Positions 1 to 5,557 are shown, counted from the first letter of the stretch. The stretch is 7,045 nt of DNA from an uncultured Cocleimonas sp. (GCA_938041705.1 CALISP010000027.1:1-7045), one strand, 5' to 3'. Program-made: numbers and translations. The notes: generated by a model not told the origin, from the letters alone.

Positions 1-1
1 A

Positions 2-289
2 GCACGTGGTTTAGCAATGGACCCAGTGGCAATGCTGTTTGATGAGCCAACCTCAGCACTCGACCCTGAAATGATTAATGACGTATTAGATGTTATGGTA
101 GAACTAGCAGAAGACGGCATGACCATGATGGTAGTTACCCATGAAATGGGGTTTGCTCAAAGAGTAGCTGATCGTGTGATTTTTATGGACGAAGGAAAAA
201 TCGTAGAAGATGCACCTAAAGATGAATTCTTTGGAACTCCAAGAAGTGATAGAGCACAATTGTTCTTATCTAAGATATTGAGCCACTAA
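2..289 (+). CDS. gltL: Glutamate/aspartate ABC transporter ATP-binding protein, C-terminal part (5' end outside window)
   Basis: This is the C-terminal 95 residues of the cytoplasmic ATPase that powers a polar amino-acid importer, most likely the GltIJKL type for glutamate and aspartate. The gene enters from the left edge just after the ABC signature region (ARGLAMDP). Visible motifs are Walker B with the catalytic glutamate (MLFDEP), the D-loop (SALDPEM) and the switch histidine in VVTHEMGF. The stretch from INDVLDVMVELAEDGMTMM to the end (FLSKILSH) is nearly collinear with E. coli GltL from memory, including the VIFMDEGKIVED segment, so GltL is preferred over GlnQ or AapP/BztD. Those relatives share the same motifs, so substrate specificity is inferred. 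The family is about 240 residues long, so roughly 60% lies outside the window, as presumably do the permease and binding-protein genes. The gene ends with TAA, and no convincing terminator follows directly. Confidence 0.9.
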   Translation, partial: ARGLAMDPVAMLFDEPTSALDPEMINDVLDVMVELAEDGMTMMVVTHEMGFAQRVADRVIFMDEGKIVEDAPKDEFFGTPRSDRAQLFLSKILSH

Positions 290-322
290 CTAACATCTAG
301 CTTTAAGAGTAACTATAGAACC

Positions 323-347
323 GAAAAAGACACCCCCCACCTTTTAG
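323..347 (+). repeat. Dispersed C-rich intergenic repeat, copy 1
   Basis: The sequence is GAAAAAGACA, six C, then ACCTTTTAG. It matches copies at 3906-3929 and 5613-5635, all in the same orientation on this strand. This copy lies 33 bp after the gltL stop and about 150 bp before the DyP peroxidase gene. Its function is unknown; it could be a REP-like element or the tip of a small non-autonomous mobile element. Confidence 0.6.
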
Positions 348-382
348 GCTATTTTCTGCACTATGAATTGACCCTCCCCGGC

Positions 383-398
383 ATTTCCTTATGGAAAT
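383..398 (+). other. Small hairpin in the gltL-DyP spacer
   Basis: ATTTCC and GGAAAT form a perfect 6-bp stem with a TTAT loop. AGTTTTAC follows, so it could act as a weak terminator after gltL, but the T-run is short and the stem is AT-rich. It sits between the C-rich repeat and the TCCCTAGGGA palindrome and may be part of the repeat element. Confidence 0.3.
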
Positions 399-417
399 AG
401 TTTTACTACCTTCTCGA

Positions 418-427
418 TCCCTAGGGA
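418..427. promoter_or_regulatory. Palindrome upstream of the DyP peroxidase gene, candidate operator
   Basis: TCCCTAGGGA is a perfect 10-bp palindrome. It sits within an imperfect 15-base dyad (GAT-CCCTAGGG-AATC) about 70 bp before the peroxidase start codon. The position suits a repressor or activator site, but no regulator motif is recognised and no clear -35/-10 pair is seen near it. Confidence 0.25.
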
Positions 428-433
428 ATCTAT

Positions 434-450
434 AAAGGCACCTACTTTTA
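434..450 (+). repeat. Degenerate copy of the C-rich repeat
   Basis: AAAGGCACCTACTTTTA aligns with the third full copy (AAAGACACCCCCTACTTTT) with one substitution and three missing C residues. It has the same orientation and lies in the same spacer as copy 1. It could be a decayed copy or a chance match. Confidence 0.3.
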
Positions 451-495
451 GCTACTTTTTGTTATCATCTAACTTTATATTTTTCTGGTTAAAGC

Positions 496-1401
496 ATGAG
501 TTACCAATCTGGCATTATCGATGAAATCCCGAGTCTGGCACGTTACCAATATTTTAACCTCAAAGATGAATCAAACCCCAAATTAGCATTACAAAACTTG
601 GCTGATATTGCCGTTGAAAACAATATTGTGGTTGGCTTTGGTGAAACGCTAATTTCATCATTGGATTCCGAGATTTCGAATATGAGAAAAATGCCAGAAT
701 TTGAAACCAAAAATAACGGTAAAAATGTTGCTGGAGCTATTGATATACCAACGACGCCAAACGACTTATGGTGCTGGATTCGAGGCGAAGATCGTGGTGA
801 TTTACTCCATAAAGCGCGATTAGTAAGAAATACCTTAGCATCAGCGTTCGAAGTTGATCACGTAACCGATGCATTTAAATATGATAAAAGCCGAGATTTA
901 ACAGGCTACGAAGACGGGACCGAAAATCCTACGGATGAGGATGCATTAGAGGCTGCACTTTTAAAATCAAATCAAACAGGTTTAAATGATTCGAGTTTTG
1001 TCGCAGTACAACAATGGGTGCATGACTTGGATACCTTTGAAGCAATGACTACTCTTCAACAAGATCATAGTATTGGTAGAGATCGTATCAGCAATGAAGA
1101 ACTCGATGATGCACCAGAATCAGCTCATGTAAAACGTACCGAGCAAGAAGGTTTTGAGCCAGAAGCATTCGTTGTAAGACGTTCGATGCCTTGGGCAAAT
1201 GAGACAGAAGAAGGATTAGTATTTGTTGCGTTTGGAAAATCTTTCGATGCATTTGAAGCACAAATGAGACGCATGATAGGTATTGATGATGGAATTATTG
1301 ATGGCTTATTTAGTTTTACTCGACCCATTACAGGTGGCTATTTTTGGTGTCCACCTGTGATAAATGGAAAATTAGACCTAAGCGCCATAATTGACGCTTA
1401 A
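496..1401 (+). CDS. Dyp-type haem peroxidase (YfeX-like)
   Basis: This is a 301-residue dye-decolourising peroxidase, which uses haem and hydrogen peroxide to oxidise organic substrates. The family signature GXXDG is present as GYEDG at residues 137-141, with D140 the distal catalytic aspartate. H211 in ESAHVKR is the expected proximal haem ligand, and R228 in VVRRSMPW matches the conserved distal arginine. The C-terminal half (SFTRPITGGYFWCPP) matches E. coli YfeX in order and spacing, and the length equals the YfeX class of about 300 residues. There is no Sec or Tat signal, so it should be cytoplasmic. No obvious C-terminal encapsulin-loading tail is seen; it ends DLSAIIDA. The ATG at 496 is the only good start and fits the family N-terminus (YQSGII, compare QSGIL in YfeX), although the Shine-Dalgarno is weak. 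It converges on msrA with 29 bp between the stops. The physiological substrate is unknown. Confidence 0.93.
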   Translation: MSYQSGIIDEIPSLARYQYFNLKDESNPKLALQNLADIAVENNIVVGFGETLISSLDSEISNMRKMPEFETKNNGKNVAGAIDIPTTPNDLWCWIRGEDRGDLLHKARLVRNTLASAFEVDHVTDAFKYDKSRDLTGYEDGTENPTDEDALEAALLKSNQTGLNDSSFVAVQQWVHDLDTFEAMTTLQQDHSIGRDRISNEELDDAPESAHVKRTEQEGFEPEAFVVRRSMPWANETEEGLVFVAFGKSFDAFEAQMRRMIGIDDGIIDGLFSFTRPITGGYFWCPPVINGKLDLSAIIDA

Positions 1402-1430
1402 ACCTAAAGCTTCTTTCTTCATTTGACTTC

Positions 1431-1925
1431 TTAGCCCGGTAATTTCCAATCTGCTCTAATCGCGTGGCATGTATAACCCGTTGGATATTTCTCAATATAA
1501 TCCTGATGCTCAGCTTCTGCTTCCCAAAAATCTCCAGCCGCTTTAACTTCTGTGACCACTTTACCGGGCCAAATACCAGATGCATCGACATCAGCAATGG
1601 TTTGTTCTGCTACTGCTTTTTGCTCTTCATTATTATAGTAAATACCTGAACGATAAGATAAACCACGATCATTACCTTGTTGATTAAGCGTTGATGGATC
1701 ATGAATTTGAAAGAAAAATTCTAATACTGTGCGATAGCTAATAACAGCAGGATCAAATTCAATTTCAATACCTTCAGCATGTGTTCCGTGATTACGATAA
1801 GTGGCATTTTCAACATCACCACCCGTATAACCAACACGCGTTCCAATTACTCCTGGACGTTTTCGGATCAGATCTTGCATTCCCCAAAAACACCCACCTG
1901 CTAAAATTGCTTTTTCATTACTCAT
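1431..1925 (-). CDS. msrA: Peptide-methionine (S)-S-oxide reductase MsrA
   Basis: MsrA reduces the S epimer of methionine sulfoxide in proteins and free methionine, repairing oxidative damage in the cytoplasm with thioredoxin as usual reductant. The 164-residue protein carries the catalytic motif GCFWG at residues 11-15 with nucleophile C12. It also has the typical YRNHGTHAEGIEIEFDP block, where E51 is the expected acid, and the GLSYRSGIYY segment. C153 near the C-terminus (GYTCHAIRADWKLP) is the candidate resolving cysteine. The length fits the short MsrA class without N-terminal extension or fused MsrB. The ATG at 1925 is supported by an AGGAG at 1932-1936 with 6-nt spacing. The stop faces the DyP peroxidase stop, pairing two peroxide-related functions, although they are on separate transcripts. 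Confidence 0.96.
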   Translation of the reverse strand: MSNEKAILAGGCFWGMQDLIRKRPGVIGTRVGYTGGDVENATYRNHGTHAEGIEIEFDPAVISYRTVLEFFFQIHDPSTLNQQGNDRGLSYRSGIYYNNEEQKAVAEQTIADVDASGIWPGKVVTEVKAAGDFWEAEAEHQDYIEKYPTGYTCHAIRADWKLPG

Positions 1926-1931
1926 TTAATA

Positions 1932-1936
1932 CTCCT
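1932..1936 (-). promoter_or_regulatory. Ribosome binding site of msrA
   Basis: On the minus strand AGGAG lies 6 nt before the msrA ATG. It is one of the few clear Shine-Dalgarno sequences in the window and fixes the start. Confidence 0.75.
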
Positions 1937-2211
1937 AATCTTATTTCACTAAAACTAATTCAAATTGATTCTGTTTGATAAGGTGAAATGAAACCACTCC
2001 AGTTTTTACTTATTTAATTCGATTTAATATAACACCAATATTTCTTCAAGAATTTTACCCCGATGAGAGCATATGACCTATTTCTTTGATCAATCTATTA
2101 ATATTCTTGTAAATACGGAATTTAACTAGAACAGATATTTATAGGAATAAAAAAAGGTTAGAACCTGACTCCGTTTAAAGCAAGTACAGAAAAAAATAGG
2201 ATAGAAATCAT
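1937..2211. other. Spacer between msrA and the small-protein operon
   Basis: Apart from the upstream region of msrA this AT-rich stretch shows no gene. On the minus strand, 2149-2166 reads as a 4-bp stem (AGGT, loop TCTA, ACCT) followed by seven T. That could be a weak back-up terminator for the small-protein genes. The neighbouring CTGACTCCGTTT resembles repeat ends remembered from other gammaproteobacteria, but this cannot be verified here. Confidence 0.3.
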
Positions 2212-2247
2212 AAAAAAGCCTCAGAAGATTAATCTTCCAAGGCTTTT
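2212..2247 (-). terminator. Intrinsic terminator of the small exported-protein operon
   Basis: Read on the minus strand, AAAAGCCT pairs with AGGCTTTT, and inside it GAAGAT pairs with ATCTTC. The two stems are separated by a two-base internal mismatch. The 3' arm runs into an unbroken T-run followed by AT. It begins 28 nt after the stop of the gene at 2276 and is the strongest terminator in the window. Because the stem starts with A-residues, it may also work from the other strand. Confidence 0.85.
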
Positions 2248-2275
2248 AGGGAGGGTTAAAATGTAATTTTGTCGC

Positions 2276-2488
2276 TTATCTATTACCACTTTCATCAGTT
2301 GCTTCTGATTTAACCGTAGATGATACTAAATATGCATGTTTGATTACGAATGTCTTAGCTTGCGTATTGTTAGCGTTAGTAACTATGTTAGCGGCAGTAA
2401 CGTAATCATTATCTCCTGCGATAGCAGATGTTCCTGTTGCAAAAAGTACTGTAAGAAGAGTGCTAGCTATAATTGCTTTTGTATTCAT
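2276..2488 (-). CDS. Small exported protein of unknown function (paralogue A)
   Basis: This 70-residue protein is not a family I recognise. It begins with a typical Sec signal peptide: K4, a hydrophobic stretch IIASTLLTVLFATG, then a signal peptidase I site AIA at residues 22-24. The mature part is about 46 residues, rich in N, T, A and V, with no cysteine and no transmembrane segment, so it should be periplasmic or secreted. It resembles the product of the gene just upstream (2524-2733): both share MN-, ASTLLT, GTSA-x-A, a GD-DY region near the mature N-terminus and a final NR. The start is an ATG preceded by GAGGTAAAAATT, a sequence almost identical in front of the sister gene. Only 35 bp separate the two, and a strong terminator follows, so they are likely one operon. 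The signal peptide, ribosome binding site and terminator argue that it is a real gene. Confidence 0.7.
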   Translation of the reverse strand: MNTKAIIASTLLTVLFATGTSAIAGDNDYVTAANIVTNANNTQAKTFVIKHAYLVSSTVKSEATDESGNR

Positions 2489-2495
2489 AATTTTT

Positions 2496-2501
2496 ACCTC
2501 T
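2496..2501 (-). promoter_or_regulatory. Ribosome binding site of paralogue A, shared with paralogue B
   Basis: AGAGGT on the minus strand is followed by AAAAATT and the ATG. The sister gene has AAAGGTAAAAATT before its ATG. The identical 12-base run GGTAAAAATTAT leading into both ATGs suggests the 5' ends were duplicated with the genes. Confidence 0.6.
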
Positions 2502-2519
2502 AAATCGACTTGCGATTTA
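2501..2519 (-). promoter_or_regulatory. Hairpin abutting the Shine-Dalgarno of paralogue A
   Basis: TAAATCG and CGATTTA form a perfect 7-bp stem with a 5-base loop (CAAGT on the minus strand). It fills most of the 35-bp gap between the two small genes and ends directly against GAGGT. There is no T-run, so it is not a terminator. A role in mRNA processing, stability or differential translation within the operon is inferred. Confidence 0.5.
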
Positions 2520-2523
2520 CTAT

Positions 2524-2733
2524 TTAACGATTAACATCTAAATGAACAGATGTCGGTGCAGGAGTTTGTAAACTTACTTTTTTTACTTCAACGACTTCAG
2601 CTGTAACGTTGTTGTATGCATCATTAGAATAATCAGATAAATCTCCCGCTCTACCTTCAGCGAATGCAGAAGTACCTGCTAAAAGTGCAGTAAGAAGTGT
2701 GCTTGCGAATAATGATTTTGATGAAATGTTCAT
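2524..2733 (-). CDS. Small exported protein of unknown function (paralogue B)
   Basis: This 69-residue protein is the first gene of the pair. The N-terminus is a Sec signal peptide: K6, a hydrophobic core LFASTLLTALLAG, then a cleavage site AFA at residues 23-25. The mature part is about 44 residues (starts EGRAGDLSDY, ends HLDVNR). It is acidic-to-neutral with one valine-rich stretch (VTAEVVEVKKVSL), no cysteine and no membrane segment. The signal peptide is clearly related to that of the gene at 2276-2488, while the mature parts have diverged much more. This pattern fits an old tandem duplication. The ATG is supported by AAAGGT 7 nt upstream. The long AT-rich region behind it (2734-3121) must contain the operon promoter. 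The function is unknown; no toxin, bacteriocin (no double-glycine leader) or adhesin signature is visible. Confidence 0.7.
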   Translation of the reverse strand: MNISSKSLFASTLLTALLAGTSAFAEGRAGDLSDYSNDAYNNVTAEVVEVKKVSLQTPAPTSVHLDVNR

Positions 2734-2858
2734 AATTTTTACCTTTAAGTTTTAAGTTAGTGTTTCCTATTTGTGGGTTGAGACTAGTTTGTCTCTGACT
2801 TGTTTTTAGAAACGCATAATTATTTTTTTTGGATTCAAATGTTTTATAAATTATGTGT

Positions 2859-2875
2859 TTCTATAACTCATAGAA
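2859..2875. promoter_or_regulatory. Inverted repeat upstream of the small-protein operon, candidate operator
   Basis: TTCTAT, a 5-base gap, then ATAGAA. The dyad lies about 130 bp before the start codon of paralogue B. The spacing suits a dimeric regulator or an RNA hairpin. In such AT-rich DNA a 6-bp dyad can arise by chance. Confidence 0.25.
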
Positions 2876-3068
2876 TCTCAAAAAATAGGTAGATAAAATG
2901 ACAAAATAATTAAAAAAAAACCGTAAATTATTGATTAATAATAGTTTTTAAAAACGATTAGATTAATTTAAAGATCAGCTAAAATAAACAAAAATAATGA
3001 GAGAAAAGAGTCGAAATATTCAATTATTTTTATAAAAATGAAATTCGCGAAAAAAATACTCATTTATG

Positions 3069-3092
3069 AAAATGAATTAAGATTCATTTTTT
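3069..3092 (-). terminator. Possible AT-rich terminator after the DUF599 gene
   Basis: AAAATGAAT and ATTCATTTT form a perfect 9-bp stem with a 4-base loop, 30-50 bp beyond the DUF599 stop. On the minus strand the stem itself ends in TTTT and then CAT; on the plus strand it is followed by TTTA. The stem contains only two GC pairs, so termination would be weak. Confidence 0.35.
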
Positions 3093-3121
3093 AGGATATG
3101 AAAATGGAAAGCTATTTTTTA

Positions 3122-3844
3122 TTATTTTACTTCTTTCCATGAATCTTGAACCTTCAACATCGCATGAGCATTCGAGAAATATTCACGACGGTATAAAATA
3201 CCAACAATACCAGCCGTCGCTATCATAAATATCAACGGATGATAAAACCAACTTAATGAAGCCAAAGCAAAATAATAAGCGCGTAAGCCATTATTAAATT
3301 GCCCTGCCGCCAAACTTGATAAATCAGCAAGTTGTTTAGCTTTGCCAATGGCTTTAGGAGTATCCTGCTCGCTTGGTGGAGGAATAGATCCTAACAGGAT
3401 TGCGCAATAAGAATGTTGGCGTATCGACCAAGTAAACTTAAAGAAAGCAAACATAAAGATCACAATCAACACCAAGACTTTGAGTTCCCACAAAATTTTT
3501 GACGTAGTTTGTGCATAGGGAATATTTTGAAATAAATATAAAACATCATCACCTACCCCCATTAATGCAATGGTACTGGCTAAAACTAACATAGTGGTTG
3601 AAGCAAAAAAGGTTTCTTTTCGGATTAAACCATTAATCAACTGGCTATCCATAATTCTGTTTTCACGCTTAATTATTTCAAAAGCCCATTCTTTACGGAC
3701 AATATTCATTTCTGCGATTAAACCAATTTTTTGATTAATACATTTATTCTTAGAAAATCGAATATAGCCATACCACGCCATAACAAACCACAACAGCGCT
3801 ATTATATCGAATAATGAAATACCTAAATTTGTTATGTTTTGCAT
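3122..3844 (-). CDS. DUF599 family integral membrane protein
   Basis: This 240-residue protein matches the uncharacterised DUF599 family. Predicted membrane segments lie at about residues 8-28, 78-97, 120-139 and 196-217. Between the first two is the family's conserved block RENRIMDSQLINGL (60-73), which leads into RKETFFASTTMLVLAS. A second conserved stretch, FNNGLRAYYFALASLSWFYHP (183-203), precedes the last membrane span. The length is typical for the family. The biochemical role is unknown and no catalytic motif is evident, so none is assigned. The ATG at 3844 is chosen because the first membrane helix begins directly after it, although no good Shine-Dalgarno precedes it (the upstream sequence reads ACTAACC). 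It is probably monocistronic: a C-rich repeat and hairpin separate it from nudC upstream and an AT-rich gap lies downstream. Confidence 0.85.
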   Translation of the reverse strand: MQNITNLGISLFDIIALLWFVMAWYGYIRFSKNKCINQKIGLIAEMNIVRKEWAFEIIKRENRIMDSQLINGLIRKETFFASTTMLVLASTIALMGVGDDVLYLFQNIPYAQTTSKILWELKVLVLIVIFMFAFFKFTWSIRQHSYCAILLGSIPPPSEQDTPKAIGKAKQLADLSSLAAGQFNNGLRAYYFALASLSWFYHPLIFMIATAGIVGILYRREYFSNAHAMLKVQDSWKEVK

Positions 3845-3905
3845 GGTTAGTTAATTAGTCCAAGGATATATAAGTGTTGTTTGTGAAAGACTAGCATTTG
3901 AATAC

Positions 3906-3929
3906 GAAAAAGACACCCCCCGACTTTTA
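3906..3929 (+). repeat. Dispersed C-rich intergenic repeat, copy 2
   Basis: The sequence is GAAAAAGACA, six C, then GACTTTTA. It matches copy 1 at 323-347 apart from two bases between the C-run and TTTTA. It lies 62 bp before the DUF599 start and 38 bp after the nudC stop. Its right end overlaps a long hairpin. Confidence 0.6.
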
Positions 3930-3954
3930 AGGATTTATTAATAATCCTTAAAAG
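3924..3954 (-). terminator. Long hairpin after nudC, likely terminator
   Basis: CTTTTAAGGATT and AATCCTTAAAAG form a perfect 12-bp stem with a 7-base loop, starting 12 nt after the nudC stop. On the minus strand the T-run follows only after TCGGGGGGTGTC, within the adjoining repeat, so it is not a classical terminator. The stem is AT-rich but long. It may serve as terminator or 3' stabiliser, or be an integral part of the repeat. Confidence 0.5.
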
Positions 3955-3966
3955 AAAGTCATTTAA

Positions 3967-4935
3967 TCACAAAGGAGAATAACTACATTTAAATGTTTGA
4001 AGCGATATGCCAGTCTCGGCCTCAAACCAATCATCAATAAGACGATAAGAAATAGATAATTCGCCAGGTGCAGATATCCTGCCTGCAGTCAATTCCACTT
4101 TCAACTCATCTGCGTCCAACCAAAGTGCATGTTCAATATCATCCTGCTCAAAATCTAGTTCATCAGAAGTAGCTTCAGCGGTATAACCCAACATTAACGA
4201 GTTAGGAAAGGGCCAAGGTTGTGAAGAATGATAATTAATGTTTTTAACAGGAACATTCACCTCCTCCATCACTTCACGCTCAACCGCATGTTCAAGGGTT
4301 TCACCTACTTCAACAAAGCCAGCCAAAACAGAGTACATTTTCTCCGGCCATGTCTCTTGGCGCGCCAGTAATATTTTATTACCCTTTGTTACTCGCATAA
4401 TCACCGCAGAATTAATCCGAGGATATTCGATATGACCACAAGACTCATCAACACATTGTTGAATACTACCGCCCTCTTTAATAACAAGACCTGAGCCACA
4501 ACGTGTGCAAAAACGTGTACTTAGATGCCAATGATTTAACATTGTCGCATAGGAATACATCGCTGCTAATTCTGGATCAATTTCAAGAGTAATTGCCCGA
4601 AGAGAGAGGCTTTCTATATTTTTTTCAGAGTAAAAACTCTCCAATGCTTCTTCAGGTTCAGCAATATTCATAACAAAAACAGGCGTATTATCAGTCTTTT
4701 TTAATCCCAGTAAGATAGGATTGTAAATAGCTTTCATAGAATGTAATTGTTTGTGCGATAAAATCACAGGATCACTATTAATGCACACTACACTATGCCC
4801 ATCTAAGACTAGATATTCTGATTGAGAATTGGATAATTGAGAAGTGAGCCAACTTGAATCTTTCCGTTCAAGTGAACAACGGTTCAAGGGTTGAGTTGAA
4901 AACGTATTAAGTAATGACCGACTAAGGTGATCCAT
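3967..4935 (-). CDS. nudC: NAD(H) pyrophosphatase / NAD-capped RNA hydrolase NudC
   Basis: This Nudix hydrolase splits NADH into NMNH and AMP and, in E. coli, removes NAD caps from RNA 5' ends. The 322-residue protein has an N-terminal NUDIX-like domain (about 20-135) and a zinc ribbon with C143, C146, C161 and C166. The Nudix domain follows (about 170-300). The Nudix box runs from G206 (GFVEVGE) to REVMEEVNV, with metal-binding E221, E224 and E225. The usual glycine near the end of the box is N227. The NADH-specific signature SQPWPFPNS is at 238-246, which separates it from other Nudix enzymes. It is longer than E. coli NudC (257 residues), mainly because of a fuller N-terminal domain. The ATG at 4935 has no clear Shine-Dalgarno. 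The leucine-rich-repeat gene ends 43 bp upstream on the same strand with no terminator between, so co-transcription is possible. Confidence 0.95.
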   Translation of the reverse strand: MDHLSRSLLNTFSTQPLNRCSLERKDSSWLTSQLSNSQSEYLVLDGHSVVCINSDPVILSHKQLHSMKAIYNPILLGLKKTDNTPVFVMNIAEPEEALESFYSEKNIESLSLRAITLEIDPELAAMYSYATMLNHWHLSTRFCTRCGSGLVIKEGGSIQQCVDESCGHIEYPRINSAVIMRVTKGNKILLARQETWPEKMYSVLAGFVEVGETLEHAVEREVMEEVNVPVKNINYHSSQPWPFPNSLMLGYTAEATSDELDFEQDDIEHALWLDADELKVELTAGRISAPGELSISYRLIDDWFEAETGISLQTFKCSYSPL

Positions 4936-4978
4936 GAGTATTGTTCGTAAAAATAAAGACGCTATATTAACAACAAAG

Positions 4979-5557
4979 TTAAACTACAACTAAAAGACCG
5001 CTTCTTTTTTTAGCTAAATTCATTAATTTTTGTTTTGTCTCATTAGAGAAAGAGTTCTGCTCAACGCAAAGCCAATGTAATTTAGGTGTCTTAGAAGCCA
5101 AAGCTATTAAAGCTTCACCTCCCTTGTCGCTAATTCCACATCCTACAAGTCCAATCTCTGTTAAAGTTGATGGCAACTTACTGACTAAATTCAAAGTACC
5201 CTTATCTTTTAAATTCAAATTGTAACTCAAGCTAAATGAATGAAGTGCAGGACCACCTTGATCATGAACCTTCTTAATTGATTCTATTATTTTTTCGATG
5301 TCATCAACTTTTAAATTGGCATCGCGCAAATGCAAATCATAACTTGATTGATTATTACTTTCCGACATCAACTTGATAGCCGCATTTTCACAAACAAGGT
5401 TATTAGTTGATCGTAAAACATCAATTAAATCATTAATAATCATCGAAGGGTTTTCTTTTGCTGTTAGATTGTTTGCAAAAATTTGCATCGTGCCCGTAAC
5501 GCTAAATATGCTTAATAAAGTTGATTTTATAAACAATCTTTTAGATATGTTTTTCAT
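4979..5557 (-). CDS. Exported leucine-rich-repeat protein (ribonuclease-inhibitor-like repeats)
   Basis: This 192-residue protein of unknown function has an N-terminal export signal. Residues 5-11, SKRLFIK, match the twin-arginine consensus S-R-R-x-F-L-K except for lysine in place of the first arginine. A moderately hydrophobic stretch follows, then a likely signal peptidase site after IFA (residue 28). From about residue 74, four degenerate repeats of 27-31 residues follow, at 74-104, 105-131, 132-159 and 160-187. Each has a short L-x-L strand, an N/C-rich turn and a helix such as ISDKGGEALIALASKTPK. This is the ribonuclease-inhibitor type of leucine-rich repeat, usually a protein-binding surface. 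Cysteines are C56, C140 and C164. The ATG at 5557 has only a weak Shine-Dalgarno (AGGC, distant). It lies 43 bp upstream of nudC on the same strand. The partner and role are unknown. Confidence 0.75.
   Translation of the reverse strand: MKNISKRLFIKSTLLSIFSVTGTMQIFANNLTAKENPSMIINDLIDVLRSTNNLVCENAAIKLMSESNNQSSYDLHLRDANLKVDDIEKIIESIKKVHDQGGPALHSFSLSYNLNLKDKGTLNLVSKLPSTLTEIGLVGCGISDKGGEALIALASKTPKLHWLCVEQNSFSNETKQKLMNLAKKRSGLLVVV

Larger units (their letters stand above)
2734..3121. other. AT-rich 388-bp spacer and 5' region of the small-protein operon
   Basis: No gene is visible on either strand and long A and T runs dominate. It contains several dyads: GAGAC/GTCTC at 2780-2795, TTCTAT/ATAGAA at 2859-2875, the 12-bp palindrome GTTTTTAAAAAC at 2944-2955, and a 9-bp stem at 3069-3090. 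The minus-strand promoter of the small-protein genes must lie here, but no good -35/-10 pair stands out. A small RNA or a bent, nucleoid-protein-bound control region is possible but not shown. Confidence 0.4.

Noticed and set aside
1379..1400. TAAGCG/CGCTTA inverted repeat over the DyP stop codon as a terminator
   Set aside because: The 6-bp stem has a 10-base loop and no T-run on either strand, and most of it is coding sequence.
496..1401. DyP peroxidase as encapsulin cargo
   Set aside because: No encapsulin gene is in the window and the C-terminus lacks a recognisable loading peptide. The YfeX-like class is usually free in the cytoplasm.
1328..1649. Open frames on both strands around the DyP-msrA junction
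   Set aside because: They overlap the msrA coding sequence or the end of the peroxidase gene in other frames and show no family features.
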